DNA of 61,347 nucleotides from UMGS1668 sp035447605 (GCA_035447605.1 DAOTHJ010000013.1:1-61347); one strand, 5' to 3'. Shown: positions 25,069 to 34,192, counted from the stretch's first letter. Numbers and translations are program-made. The notes: a model not told the origin generated them from the sequence alone.

Positions 25069-25830
25069 TTACGGCCGCAGAATCTTCTCCAATTTGCGGA
25101 GCAGTTCCTCCCGTGATAGGCCGGTCTCCTCCTGCCTGCGGATCACAAGCAGCAGGGCACCGGCTTCCTTCGCGGCCCGTGCCTTCTCGGCAAAACCGCC
25201 GGGCGCGCCGGTATCCTTGGTCACCAGCGTGCGGATGTCGTATTCGAGCAGCACGGCAAGATTCATCCTCTCGCTGAACGGCCCCTGCATACAGAGAATA
25301 TGGGTTGGCAAAAATCCCAGTTTTAGCGCATGCTCAAGCGATTCCGTCTGAGGAAGGATGCGGATATAGAGCCGCTCGCGGTAATCCGGAACGGAGGTGA
25401 ACGCCTCCAGTTCCTTGCTGCCCGTCGTCAGGAGCACATTCCCGGAAAGGCCGCAGAGCATTTTGGCGGCGTCCGCGGCGTCCTTTGCAAAACGGGTTTC
25501 GCAGTCGCAGGCCGAAACCTGCGGCCGCAGCAGGCGCAGATACGGTACGCCCGTCTCTTCTGCGGCGGCGCGGATATTTTTGGTCACCTCGCAGGCATAA
25601 GGGTGCGTGGCGTCTATGACAGCCGCAAACCCGTTTTCTTTGATGTATTGGGCCATTTCGGCCGCATCCATCCGGCCCGTGTGGATCCGGATGCCCGGGA
25701 TTTCTTCGAGCAGCAGGCCTCCATATTCCGTGGCGGCGCCGGCGGTCACTTCCCAGCCGCGCGCGAGAAGCTCGGACGCGAGTTCCCGGGCGTCGGCCGT
25801 GCCGCCGAAAAGCAAAATTTGCCTATTCAT
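25069..25830 (-). CDS. cbiJ: Precorrin-6A / cobalt-precorrin-6A reductase
   Basis: 253 residues. N-terminal LLFGGTADARELA, VIDATHPYACEVTKNI, VLLTTGSKEL and LVTKDTGAPGGFAEK fit CobK/CbiJ. It reduces the corrin ring with NAD(P)H. The ATG overlaps the cbiH stop by 8 bp. After it the operon shows a 318-bp gap before cbiET. Confidence 0.95.
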   Translation of the reverse strand: MNRQILLFGGTADARELASELLARGWEVTAGAATEYGGLLLEEIPGIRIHTGRMDAAEMAQYIKENGFAAVIDATHPYACEVTKNIRAAAEETGVPYLRLLRPQVSACDCETRFAKDAADAAKMLCGLSGNVLLTTGSKELEAFTSVPDYRERLYIRILPQTESLEHALKLGFLPTHILCMQGPFSERMNLAVLLEYDIRTLVTKDTGAPGGFAEKARAAKEAGALLLVIRRQEETGLSREELLRKLEKILRP

Positions 25831-26563
25831 GGAGCGGATACCCGCGCGGCGTAACCATGCGGCCTCCGATTTCTCTTGTACGCGAGCTTCCGATAAACAC
25901 CGTCGTGAACATATCGGCCGGCGTATCCCGGAGTTCCCCGAGCGGCAGAATCCGCATGGATTCCTCCTCCCGGCCGATCTGACGCGCCATGCCGCAGACC
26001 GTCTCCGGGGATTTTTGCTCCAGCAGGATGTCGCAGGCGCGGGCGAGATAGTCCGCCCGGTGGAAGCTCGCCGGATTATACAGACAGAGGATAAAATCCC
26101 CTTCCGACGCCGCGCGAAGCCGTTTTTCGATCACTTCCCACGGCGTCAGCAGATCGGAAAGCGAGATCACCGCAAAATCATGCCCGAGCGGCGCGCCCAA
26201 AAGTGCGGCTCCGCTGCAGGCGGCCGTCACTCCCGGCACGATTTCGACCTCCACCGGTTCCGGCAGCGCGGCGTTCAACTCGAGGCAGAGCCCCGCCATC
26301 CCGTAGACGCCCGGATCACCCGAGCAGACCATCGCGACGTTCTTTCCTTCGGCCGCTTTTTCAAGCGCCGCACGGCACCGCTCCTCCTCGCCGCACATGC
26401 CCGTGGAGAGGACTTCCTTCTCCGGGTAATCGCTTCGAATGAGAGAAATATATCCGCTGTAGCCGGCGATCACCTCGCATGACCGAAGCGCTTCCGCCGC
26501 CCGGAGGGTCATATCCTTCCCGCCTCCGCCGCCGAGCCCGACGACGGTCAATTTTCCTGCCAT
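25823..26563 (-). CDS. cbiH: Precorrin-3B / cobalt-factor III C17-methyltransferase
   Basis: 246 residues. Tetrapyrrole methylase motifs: VVGLGGGGGKDMTLRA, CSGDPGVYGMAG, PGVTAACSGAALLGAPLGHDF, and the family-diagnostic SLSDLLTPW. It methylates C17 and contracts the ring in the anaerobic route. Its start overlaps the cbiG 3' end by 16 bp; GGAGG precedes the ATG. Confidence 0.95.
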   Translation of the reverse strand: MAGKLTVVGLGGGGGKDMTLRAAEALRSCEVIAGYSGYISLIRSDYPEKEVLSTGMCGEEERCRAALEKAAEGKNVAMVCSGDPGVYGMAGLCLELNAALPEPVEVEIVPGVTAACSGAALLGAPLGHDFAVISLSDLLTPWEVIEKRLRAASEGDFILCLYNPASFHRADYLARACDILLEQKSPETVCGMARQIGREEESMRILPLGELRDTPADMFTTVFIGSSRTREIGGRMVTPRGYPLHE

Positions 26564-27870
26564 GCCGTTTCCTCCTTAAAATACACCGCATAGGGTGATG
26601 CCGATGCGGCGACGGTCATGCCGCCGCCGGCCTGTTTTTTGATGAGCAGTTCTCCGCCGGAGAGCACCGCCGCACGCTCGCAGACGTTTTCCACCCCGAC
26701 CGTTTTCTTGACAAAGGCGGACGCTGAAAATTCGCCGGGTACCGCGGAGAGCTCCTCCGCCGTGAAAAAACGAATCGGCCAGCCCATTTGCTCCGCAAAT
26801 GCGAGCAGCCCGGCCTCGTCTCTCTTGACGTCGATCGTCGCGAGCCGGAGGACCGCCTTCGGCGAGATATGGCCGCGTTCCAGCGCGCCGAATATCGCCG
26901 CCCGAACCTCTTCCTCCGAGATGCCGCGGTGGCAGCCCACTCCAACAGTAATGATCTTGGGAATCAGGCGGAGGGTCTCGGCAAACGGGGAGGCTTTTTC
27001 ATCCAGCGTGACGCAGAAGCCAAGCGCCGGGCAGGATCGTTCTTCCCCGGGTCTTCGGGCGGAAAGCCCGTCTTTTGCTGCACCCGAGCCCGCCGTGTTT
27101 GGAGCGGAAAACGTTTTCGTTTCATCCGGTTCCGGCGCGCTGTGCTCCGTCGGTTTTCTCTCTTCTCCCTCGCCCATCGCATCCTGCCGAGCTTCGTAGG
27201 GCAGCCGGAGATCATCCAACAGGTCTTCTCCCGAGACAAGATCCGTTTTCACTACGGCGGGAATTTCTTCTTCGCCCGGTTTCAATGCGCTGTGCTCAGC
27301 CGATTTTTTCCCCGCGGCGACACACGCCTCGATACCCTTTGGCAGAGGGCCTTCGACCGGAAAATCGGAGCAGAATCCGACTTTTTCTCCCCGTAGAAGC
27401 GCCGCGGAGATATGTTTTGCCGCCTCCCGCCCGCAGAGGACAAGGCCCTGCTTTGCCGCCCAGACGTCCACGGCAAAGAGGCCGTTCACATCGGTGGCCG
27501 TGGAGACGGTCGCCTCACCGCCGGTTACTTCGGCAATTTTGCGGGCAAGCGCGTTTGCGCCGCCCACATGCCCGGAGAGCAGCGGAATCACGAACCGGCC
27601 CGCCTCATCCACCGAGAGAACGGCCGGATCGGTAAATTTATCTTTGACAAAGGGAGCGATGGCCCGCACCGCGATTCCGGCCGCCCCGACAAAGACGAGC
27701 GCGCCGCCCTCGGCGAACCGCTCCTCCGTCCACGCATGGAGGTCCCGGAGGGGCAATGCTTCCGTACCGAGCGATTCCGGCGCCCAGACGGATGAGCCGG
27801 GAAAGGCCGGGGCAATTTTCGCGGCGAGCTGACAGCCCCGCGCGGTAAATGCGGCGAGCGAAAGCGTCAT
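26548..27870 (-). CDS. cbiG: Cobalt-precorrin-5A hydrolase with a long linker insertion
   Basis: 440 residues. The N-terminal and central CbiG domains run to about residue 185 (VFVGAAGIAVRAIAPFVKDK, PLLSGHVGGANALA). The C-terminal domain resumes near 283 with IITVGVGCHRGISEEEV. Between them, about 186-282 is a hydrophilic, low-complexity stretch with two EHSA motifs (192-195 and 242-245) followed by similar acidic text. Usual CbiG length is about 350, so roughly 95 residues are extra. The enzyme opens the delta-lactone and releases acetaldehyde from cobalt-precorrin-5A. Its ATG overlaps the cbiF stop by 4 bp. Confidence 0.93.
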   Translation of the reverse strand: MTLSLAAFTARGCQLAAKIAPAFPGSSVWAPESLGTEALPLRDLHAWTEERFAEGGALVFVGAAGIAVRAIAPFVKDKFTDPAVLSVDEAGRFVIPLLSGHVGGANALARKIAEVTGGEATVSTATDVNGLFAVDVWAAKQGLVLCGREAAKHISAALLRGEKVGFCSDFPVEGPLPKGIEACVAAGKKSAEHSALKPGEEEIPAVVKTDLVSGEDLLDDLRLPYEARQDAMGEGEERKPTEHSAPEPDETKTFSAPNTAGSGAAKDGLSARRPGEERSCPALGFCVTLDEKASPFAETLRLIPKIITVGVGCHRGISEEEVRAAIFGALERGHISPKAVLRLATIDVKRDEAGLLAFAEQMGWPIRFFTAEELSAVPGEFSASAFVKKTVGVENVCERAAVLSGGELLIKKQAGGGMTVAASASPYAVYFKEETAWQEN

Positions 27871-28625
27871 TCCGTCTCCGCCTTCCGGAAGCCGTGCGAA
27901 AATGCCGGATCATAGAGTTTCGAGCGGTCGTAGGCCCCGTGCAGGAAGCCGCCGACCGTGATGAGCGCCGTATGCGTGATGCCGTTTTCCTTGGCGGTTT
28001 CGGCGAGCGTCCCCACCGTGCAGGGAAACACGCGCTCCTCCGGCCACGTCGCTTTATAAACGATCGCGGCGGGCGTATCCGCAGAATATCCGCCGGCAAT
28101 CAAATCCACCGCAACGTTTTCGAGCATGCCGGCGGAGAGAAAAATCACCATCGTGGCCCCGTGGGAGGCGAGCATATGAAGCTTTTCACCCTCCGGCATC
28201 GGCGTCCGGCCCTCCATCCGGGTCAGGATCACCGACTGGGAGACCCCGGGCAAGGTGTATTCCGCCCGGAGCGCCGCCGCCGCCCCACAGAACGAGGAAA
28301 CGCCGGGGCAGACATCATAGGCGATGCCGAGCTCGTCGAGCTTGTCCATCTGTTCGCGGATCGCGCCGTAAATACATGGGTCGCCCGTATGCAGCCGCAC
28401 GGTGGTCTCGCCCAAGCCTTCGGCCTTTTGCATCTCGGCGATCACCGCTTCCAGCGTCATCGAGGCGGAATCGAAAATCCGGCAGCCGGATTTGCAGACC
28501 TCCAGCAGCGCAGGATTGACGAGCGAACCCGCATAGATGACGGCGTCCGCCTCCCGCAGAAACCGCTCGCCCCGCACCGTAATCAGATCGGCCGCGCCCG
28601 GGCCGGCTCCCACAAAATGAATCAT
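27867..28625 (-). CDS. cbiF: Precorrin-4 / cobalt-precorrin-4 C11-methyltransferase
   Basis: 252 residues. IHFVGAGPGAADLITVRG, YAGSLVNPALLE, LHTGDPCIYGAIREQM and PGVSSFCGAAAAL match CbiF/CobM. It uses SAM to methylate C11. The ATG overlaps the cbiD stop by 4 bp and its stop overlaps cbiG likewise. Confidence 0.95.
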   Translation of the reverse strand: MIHFVGAGPGAADLITVRGERFLREADAVIYAGSLVNPALLEVCKSGCRIFDSASMTLEAVIAEMQKAEGLGETTVRLHTGDPCIYGAIREQMDKLDELGIAYDVCPGVSSFCGAAAALRAEYTLPGVSQSVILTRMEGRTPMPEGEKLHMLASHGATMVIFLSAGMLENVAVDLIAGGYSADTPAAIVYKATWPEERVFPCTVGTLAETAKENGITHTALITVGGFLHGAYDRSKLYDPAFSHGFRKAETE

Positions 28626-29767
28626 TCCGTCTCCTCCTCTATCGTCAGATGCCGCCGCAAAAGGGCATCCGCTTCTCCCGTCTTTCCAAGTAAGCCGTAT
28701 TTCTCCGTAAACATGACCGCTCCGATCTCAATATCCGGGCCCGCGCGGCGTTTGAGGTGCTCCTCCATTTTTTCCATCACGGAGGCGATCACCGCCTCCC
28801 GCAGATTGGCTTTTTCCAGAATGGAAATCGCCTCGTCCACGGCGACGCACGCCATGATGCCGGCGATGGTCTCTTTTGACGCACCGCAGAGAGCCGCATG
28901 GGCGGAGAGCGTCTCCATCCGGCAGTCCGCATACCGCGAATGGGTATTCATGACGCCGGAGGCCACCTTGACGAGCTTTCCGGCGTGGCCGATCAGCAAA
29001 ACGGACCGGAATCCTTCGAGCGCCGCGAAATCGATCGCCTCGCCGATGTGATTCGAGCATTCCGCCGCATGCGTTTTATCCAGTGAAAGGCTCTCCGTAT
29101 AATTCGCCCCGATATTTCCGGGCGTGAGAATCAGGCCATGCAGGCCTTCTGCTGCTCTCACGCGAATCTCCGCGCGGATCGTATCCACGATGGCCTGCTC
29201 GCTCATCGGGCGCACGATGCCGCTGGTGCCCAGAATGGAGATGCCGCCCTTCACACCCAAAACCGGATTATAGGTATGCTGCGCGCGGGCCGCCCCCTCG
29301 GGCGCGAAAACCGTCACGCGAAAGCCGCCTTTATATCCAAAACGATCCGCAGCGATTTGCAGCTGCTCCCGAATCATCTGCCGGGGCGTGCGATTGATTG
29401 CCGCCTCGTTCACCGGTTGGTCGAGGCCGGGCTTCGTCACGCGGCCGATGCCTTCTCCGCCGAGAATCCGTACACCCGGCTCTTCCCGCAGAACAACTTC
29501 ACAGAAGATCAGCATGCCGTCGGTGGCGTCGATGTCGTCTCCACCGTCCTTGCGGACCGCACACCATGCGGCCTCCGCCGAAGCGCCGGTCTCTTCGATC
29601 TCCGCACGCACGGCGATCCCGGCCGGAGTCTCAACAACGACCGCTTCCGGCCATTCCTTTGTAAATAAAAACTCAGCGGCGGCCCTTGCCGCTGCGGCCG
29701 CGCAGGTGCCCGTGGTATAGCCGCAGCGCATCCTGCGCCGGCCGACATCCGTATAGTTTTCCAGCAC
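28622..29767 (-). CDS. cbiD: Cobalt-precorrin-5B C1-methyltransferase
   Basis: 381 residues from a GTG at 29767. The N-terminal RCGYTTGTCAAAAARAA is the CbiD hallmark; GIGRVTKPGLDQPVNEAAIN, GGISILGTSGIVRPMSEQA and TPGNIGANYTESL follow. It methylates C1 in the anaerobic pathway and is a marker of that pathway. The GTG is chosen since AGGAG lies 5 nt upstream at the cbiL stop; the open frame extends far into cbiL and is not used. Confidence 0.95.
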   Translation of the reverse strand: MLENYTDVGRRRMRCGYTTGTCAAAAARAAAEFLFTKEWPEAVVVETPAGIAVRAEIEETGASAEAAWCAVRKDGGDDIDATDGMLIFCEVVLREEPGVRILGGEGIGRVTKPGLDQPVNEAAINRTPRQMIREQLQIAADRFGYKGGFRVTVFAPEGAARAQHTYNPVLGVKGGISILGTSGIVRPMSEQAIVDTIRAEIRVRAAEGLHGLILTPGNIGANYTESLSLDKTHAAECSNHIGEAIDFAALEGFRSVLLIGHAGKLVKVASGVMNTHSRYADCRMETLSAHAALCGASKETIAGIMACVAVDEAISILEKANLREAVIASVMEKMEEHLKRRAGPDIEIGAVMFTEKYGLLGKTGEADALLRRHLTIEEETE

Positions 29768-29769
29768 GC

Positions 29770-30477
29770 CTACTCCTGCCCCGCCTTCCCGCATTTTTCC
29801 TTTACGATAATCAGCGTGAAATAGCCCGCGCCGTCCGGGATACTTTCCGCGCCCCGGCAGAGCTTTTCGCCCTCCATGCCGCAGTTGACCGCCGCGAAGA
29901 CCTCGTGTTTCTGATCCTCCGCGAGCCGCCGCCGGAGTTCCGGCAGGGCCGAGGCCGGCTTCATCAGCACCTTTGTGCCCGGCAGCCGGAACAGGGATTC
30001 GTCGGGATAGGACGCCGGGAAAATATGTAATTCTTCGCTGTTTTCCGCAAGCCCGATGCCGAGCCGCGCCGCCGCCGCACAAAAGGAGGGCACGCCGCTC
30101 ACGATCTCTGCGGAATAACCGTCCGCCGCCACGAGGCGGTGGAGATAGAGATACGTCGCGTAGACGGTCGGATCCCCGAGCGTCAGGAACGCCGCGTCCT
30201 TTCCCTGATCGAGAAAAGTCTCGATCTCTTTTGCGGCCGAGCGGTAATAGACCTCCAGTGCCTCTCGGTCCTTCATCATGGGCCAGTCGAGCTCCAGTAC
30301 CGGTTTATCGGCGAGCTCCGGGACGGCTTTTTCGGCAATCCGGTAGGCCGCCGATTCGGTTTTTGGTTTTGCGGGCACGACGATGATCTCCGCCTCTCGA
30401 ATGCGCCGCACCGCTTTTAACGTCATCAGCTCCGGGTCGCCCGGGCCGACGCCGATGCCATAAAGTGTTCCCCTCAT
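29770..30477 (-). CDS. cbiL: Precorrin-2 / cobalt-factor II C20-methyltransferase
   Basis: 235 residues. GTLYGIGVGPGDPELMTLKA, TLGDPTVYATYLYLH and VSGVPSFCAAAARLG match CbiL/CobI. First gene of the biosynthetic operon, directly after the riboswitch terminator; AGGAG precedes the ATG by 5 nt. It methylates C20 of the cobalt-loaded ring. No hem/cysG genes for earlier steps are in the window. Confidence 0.95.
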   Translation of the reverse strand: MRGTLYGIGVGPGDPELMTLKAVRRIREAEIIVVPAKPKTESAAYRIAEKAVPELADKPVLELDWPMMKDREALEVYYRSAAKEIETFLDQGKDAAFLTLGDPTVYATYLYLHRLVAADGYSAEIVSGVPSFCAAAARLGIGLAENSEELHIFPASYPDESLFRLPGTKVLMKPASALPELRRRLAEDQKHEVFAAVNCGMEGEKLCRGAESIPDGAGYFTLIIVKEKCGKAGQE

Positions 30478-30499
30478 GGTTTCTCCTGTCTCCGGGCAT

Positions 30500-30526
30500 A
30501 AAAAAAGCCCGGTCTCGAGACCGGGT
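30500..30526 (-). terminator. Terminator of cobalamin riboswitch 2
   Basis: Minus strand perfect palindrome stem CCCGGTCTCGAGACCGGG followed by CTTTTTTT, ending 22 bp before the cbiL start. Confidence 0.9.
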
Positions 30527-30559
30527 AACCCTCTAAAGGCGCGTTCCGGTCTTGGCGGA

Positions 30560-30690
30560 ATCGCGGCGATGCCCCCATGTATCTGACTGGGCAGTCTGTA
30601 ACGGCTGCCGCACAGTGACCGACTCGTGGGTTCTTATCCCTTTCCATGTTCCGCGTTTGACGGCGGATGGAGCATCGTGCATATTTGATT
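30560..30690 (-). promoter_or_regulatory. Cobalamin riboswitch 2 (controls cbiL-cbiC operon), compact form
   Basis: On the minus strand GGTCACTGT (CACTG at 30617-30613) is followed by a GGCAG/CTGCC hairpin and the B12-box-like AGTCAGATACATGGGGGC (30588-30571). The 5' part is shorter than in riboswitch 1 and the canonical GCCACTG is GTCACTG. Operon content, the downstream terminator and the box support the call. Confidence 0.82.
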
Positions 30691-30702
30691 TTGTCGAAAT
30701 CC

Positions 30703-30731
30703 ATTATAGCCGCTTTTCACCGCGTTGGCAA
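30703..30731 (-). promoter_or_regulatory. Promoter of the cobalamin biosynthesis operon
   Basis: Minus strand TTGCCA (30731-30726), 17-nt spacer, TATAAT (30708-30703). Transcription would start near 30696, at the 5' edge of riboswitch 2. Confidence 0.75.
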
Positions 30732-30823
30732 GCAGATTCTTATTCCGTCCACAGTTTTAGCAAAAATAGTCATGAGCATGCCGCTTTCTCCGGATTTCGC
30801 GCGCAGATTCCGGCCCCCGCATA

Positions 30824-30858
30824 TAAAAAGCCGGCGCGGCGAATACCGTACCGGCTTT
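30824..30858 (-). terminator. Terminator after pckG
   Basis: Minus strand AAAGCCGG ... CCGGC stem followed by TTTTTATAT. Confidence 0.75.
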
Positions 30859-30915
30859 GATGCAGCTTTTCTATGTTTTTCGGATGAAAAACAGACTCCT
30901 CGATTCGGGGCGGTC

Positions 30916-32688
30916 TTATTTCATGCCGAGATTCTCTTCGAGAATGCCGAGCTCGTCGTCCAGCGCCTTCGGAAGTTTGTCGCCAAACTTCTTGTAGAAT
31001 TCGCGGATGCCGGCGGCTTCCTCTTTCCAGAGCTCCGGATCGACATCCAGCAGGCCGGCAATGGTCTCGGTCGTGATGCCGTCGAGGCCTTCGGTCTCGA
31101 TATCCTCCGGCTTCGGCTCGTAGCCGATCGGCGTCTCCACCGCTTCGGAAGTACCGGCGCAGCGCCCGAGAATCCACATCAGCACGCGCATATTGTCGCC
31201 GTAGCCCGGCCAGATGAAATGGCCGTCCTCGTCGGTGCGGAACCAGTTGACGTTGAAGATCTTCGGAGCCTTATCGCCGAGCTTCTCGCCCATTTCAAGC
31301 CAGTGCGCAAAATAGTCGCCCATATGGTAGCCGCAGAACGGCAGCATCGCCATCGGGTCGCGGCGAACCACGCCGACCGCGCCGGCAGCCGCAGCCGTCG
31401 TCTCGGAGGCCATGACGGAACCGACAAACACGCCGTGCTTCCAGTCCCTGGACTGATAGACCAGCGGAGCCGTCTTTGCGCGGCGGCCGCCGAAGATCAT
31501 CGCGGAGATCGGCACGCCGGCCGGATCGTCGAATTTCGGACTGACGCACGGGCAGTTCTTGGCCGGCGCGGTGAAACGGCTGTTCGGATGGGCGCCCTTT
31601 TCCGTGGCGGTCATGCCGTTCCAGGGGTTGCCCTTCCAGTCGATCGCGTGCTCCGGCGGATTTTTATCGAGGCCCTCCCACCAGACGGTGTTCTGGTCGA
31701 GGTCGTGGACGACGTTTGTGAAGATCGTGCCCTTCTTCGTGGCGGCAAGGGCGTTCGGATTGGATTTCTCGTTGGTACCCGGCGCGACGCCGAAGAAGCC
31801 GTTCTCCGGGTTGACGGCCCAGAGCCTGCCGTCCGGCCCGATGCGGAGCCAGGCGATATCGTCGCCGACGCACCAGACTTTATAGCCCTTTTTCGCATAA
31901 AACTCCGGCGGAATCAGCATGGCAAGGTTCGTCTTGCCGCAGGAGGACGGGAACGCGGCGGTGATATATTTGACTTCTCCCTGCGGATTCTCGATGCCGA
32001 GGATCAGCATATGCTCGGCCATCCAGCCCTCTTTCCAGCCCTGCCACGAGGCGATGCGCAGCGCGAAGCATTTTTTGCCGAGCAGCACGTTGCCGCCGTA
32101 GCCCGAGTTGACGGACCAGATGGTGTTATCCTCCGGGAACTGGCAGATATAGCGGTTATCCGGGTCGATATCTTTTTTGGCATGAAGACCCTTGACAAAA
32201 TCCGCGGAATCGCCGAGCTGATCGAGCGCCTGCTGCCCCATTCTCGTCATGATGCCCATGTTGAGCACGACATAGATGGAGTCGGTCAGCTCGATGCCGA
32301 TTTTGGCAAACGGGCTGCCGATCTGGCCCATGCAGTAAGGAATGACATACATGGTGCGGCCGACCATTGCTCCGCTATAAAGCGGACGGAGCCGGGCGTA
32401 CATCTCGTCCTTCTCCACCCAGTTGTTCGTCGGGCCGGCGTTCTCTTCCTTCTCGGTGCAGATAAAGGTACGGGCTTCGACTCTCGCGACGTCGTTGACC
32501 GCGGTCCGGTGGAGCAAACAGCCCGGAAGTTTTTCTTCATTCAGGGTCTCCATCTCGCCGGTGGAAATCGCTTCGTCACGCAGAGACTGGAGCTGCTCCT
32601 CGCTGCCGTCCATCCAGACTACCCGGTCAGGCTTGCAGAGGGCAACCATCTCATCAATCCATTTTAATACATGGGGGTTCTCGGTCAT
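30916..32688 (-). CDS. pckG: Phosphoenolpyruvate carboxykinase (GTP)
   Basis: 590 residues, full length for the GTP-dependent class. The hallmark P-loop with reactive cysteine, FPSSCGKTNLAM, is present, along with NNWVEKDEMYARL near the N terminus, GDDIAWLRIGPDGRLWAVNPE and PMAMLPFCGYHMGDYF. It interconverts oxaloacetate and PEP; in anaerobic Clostridia it often runs toward oxaloacetate (general knowledge, not shown here). AAGGAG lies about 9 nt before the ATG. It is monocistronic with its own promoter and terminator. Confidence 0.97.
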   Translation of the reverse strand: MTENPHVLKWIDEMVALCKPDRVVWMDGSEEQLQSLRDEAISTGEMETLNEEKLPGCLLHRTAVNDVARVEARTFICTEKEENAGPTNNWVEKDEMYARLRPLYSGAMVGRTMYVIPYCMGQIGSPFAKIGIELTDSIYVVLNMGIMTRMGQQALDQLGDSADFVKGLHAKKDIDPDNRYICQFPEDNTIWSVNSGYGGNVLLGKKCFALRIASWQGWKEGWMAEHMLILGIENPQGEVKYITAAFPSSCGKTNLAMLIPPEFYAKKGYKVWCVGDDIAWLRIGPDGRLWAVNPENGFFGVAPGTNEKSNPNALAATKKGTIFTNVVHDLDQNTVWWEGLDKNPPEHAIDWKGNPWNGMTATEKGAHPNSRFTAPAKNCPCVSPKFDDPAGVPISAMIFGGRRAKTAPLVYQSRDWKHGVFVGSVMASETTAAAAGAVGVVRRDPMAMLPFCGYHMGDYFAHWLEMGEKLGDKAPKIFNVNWFRTDEDGHFIWPGYGDNMRVLMWILGRCAGTSEAVETPIGYEPKPEDIETEGLDGITTETIAGLLDVDPELWKEEAAGIREFYKKFGDKLPKALDDELGILEENLGMK

Positions 32689-32747
32689 AGGGAAAATTCT
32701 CCTTTCAGAATCTTCAGAAATGCCACATGGAGCTTTCCGATATTCAT

Positions 32748-32776
32748 ATTATAACGCCGGCGCTCGAATATTTCAA
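32748..32776 (-). promoter_or_regulatory. Promoter of pckG with flanking GCCGGCGC repeats
   Basis: Minus strand TTGAAA (32776-32771), 17-nt spacer, TATAAT (32753-32748). Two direct copies of GCCGGCGC (plus-strand reading, about 32757-32764 and 32780-32787) flank the -35 box, a possible operator. Confidence 0.75.
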
Positions 32777-32828
32777 GGGCCGGCGCTTAAAATTTGCAAT
32801 TTATTAGATTTATTCCTGCAAATAATTT

Positions 32829-33842
32829 TTAAAATTCATCGTCGATGGCCATACTCGGTGCGGCGTTGAGATCGAGGCCCGCAAAATGACCGGCCAGCGC
32901 CTCGTAATATGCCTGTGAACCGACCATCGCGCCGTTGTCTCCGCAGAGGGAAAGCGGAGGCACAAACAGCCGCAAATGACGGCGTTTGCACTCCCGGTCG
33001 AGCAGCGCGCGCAGCCCGGAATTGGCCGAGACGCCGCCCGCCGCCGCGACGGTATGATATCCGCCCTCCTCCGCGGCCACCATGAGCCGGTCGACCAGCG
33101 CATGGCAGATGACGTTCTGGTAGGAGGCACAGAGATCCGGGATGTTGACCGTTTCGCCGCGCTGTTCCGCATTGTGAAGGATGTTGACCACCGCGGTCTT
33201 GAGGCCGGAAAAGCTCATATCGAGCGGGCAGCCCTCCACATGCGGCTTCGGCAGACGGAAGGCTTTCGGGTCGCCCTTTGAGGCTTCTTTGTCGAGGGAG
33301 ACGCCGCCCGGATACGGCAGACCCATGGCCCGCGCGGCTTTGTCAAAAGCCTCGCCGGCGGCATCGTCCCTCGTCCTGCCGAGGATGCGGAACTGCGTAT
33401 AGTCGTCGACCGAGACGATATGGCTGTGGCCGCCGGAGACGACGAGGCAGAGAAACGGCGGCTCGAGCTCGGGATGGGCGAGATAATTTGCCGCGATGTG
33501 GCTGCGGAGATGGTGAACCGGGATGAGCGGCTTGCCTGTGGCGAGCGAGAGGCCCTTGGCAAAGCTGACGCCGACGAGCAGGGCACCGATCAGGCCCGGC
33601 GCCGCCGTCACCGCGAGATAATCGAGGTCATCCAGCGTGACGCCTGCATCCGCAAGCGCCTTCTCCGTCACGCCGACGATATTCTCCGTGTGGCGGCGGG
33701 AGGCGATCTCCGGCACGACGCCGCCGTAAAGGCCGTGTTCCGCAACCTGCGTGTTGACGACGCTGGAACAGATTTTTCGGCCGTCCTCGATCACCGCAGC
33801 CGCGGTTTCATCGCAGGAAGACTCCAAAGAAAGGATCTTCAT
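32829..33842 (-). CDS. tsaD: tRNA N6-adenosine threonylcarbamoyltransferase
   Basis: 337 residues, standard length. LSLESSCDETAAAV at the N terminus, the metal-binding HHLRSHIAAN, VVSGGHSHIV, YPGGVSLDKEA and AAGGVSANSGLR are all present. It transfers threonylcarbamoyl to A37 of ANN-decoding tRNAs, working with TsaB/TsaE (not in this window). A promoter with TATAAT lies about 80 bp upstream, so it is its own unit. Confidence 0.96.
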   Translation of the reverse strand: MKILSLESSCDETAAAVIEDGRKICSSVVNTQVAEHGLYGGVVPEIASRRHTENIVGVTEKALADAGVTLDDLDYLAVTAAPGLIGALLVGVSFAKGLSLATGKPLIPVHHLRSHIAANYLAHPELEPPFLCLVVSGGHSHIVSVDDYTQFRILGRTRDDAAGEAFDKAARAMGLPYPGGVSLDKEASKGDPKAFRLPKPHVEGCPLDMSFSGLKTAVVNILHNAEQRGETVNIPDLCASYQNVICHALVDRLMVAAEEGGYHTVAAAGGVSANSGLRALLDRECKRRHLRLFVPPLSLCGDNGAMVGSQAYYEALAGHFAGLDLNAAPSMAIDDEF

Positions 33843-33921
33843 ATCGTCACCATCCTATATCCTATGCCTTCTCCGCGCAAAAAGTACAGGCAGATTTTCC
33901 CGGATTTCCGGCACGGTTTTC

Positions 33922-33950
33922 ATTATATCAAAACAGGAAAGCTTTTACAA
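33922..33950 (-). promoter_or_regulatory. Promoter of tsaD
   Basis: Minus strand TTGTAA (33950-33945), 17-nt spacer, TATAAT (33927-33922). The remaining part of the gap to the htrA terminator (33951-34131) holds nothing recognised. Confidence 0.7.
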
Positions 33951-34131
33951 GGCTGCGCCCCGGGAACCTCTCTTCCGCCGCCGTGCAGAAAACGCATCTT
34001 TTGCAGTCACAGGCTGCATTTGCAGGAGTATGCCGCAAAATCAAAACAACATGGCGGCCCGTGAGTCTCCGAATTGTTTTGCGGAAGGGATTTTGCGGAA
34101 CCGTTTTTTTCGGCGCGGCGCGACAGCCTAT

Positions 34132-34165
34132 AAAAATGCCGGAGAGCGTTTTCGCTCCCCGGCAT
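34132..34165 (-). terminator. Terminator after htrA
   Basis: Minus strand GCCGGGGAGCG-AAAA-CGCTCTCCGGC followed by ATTTTTATA. Confidence 0.88.
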
Positions 34166-34192
34166 ACAGACGAAGGTATATGGATTTGGGAA

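Noticed and set aside
30667..32667. A 666-codon plus-strand open frame opposite pckG
   Set aside because: It is the antisense shadow of the PEP carboxykinase gene, has no ribosome site and no known motifs; the minus frame encodes a full canonical enzyme.
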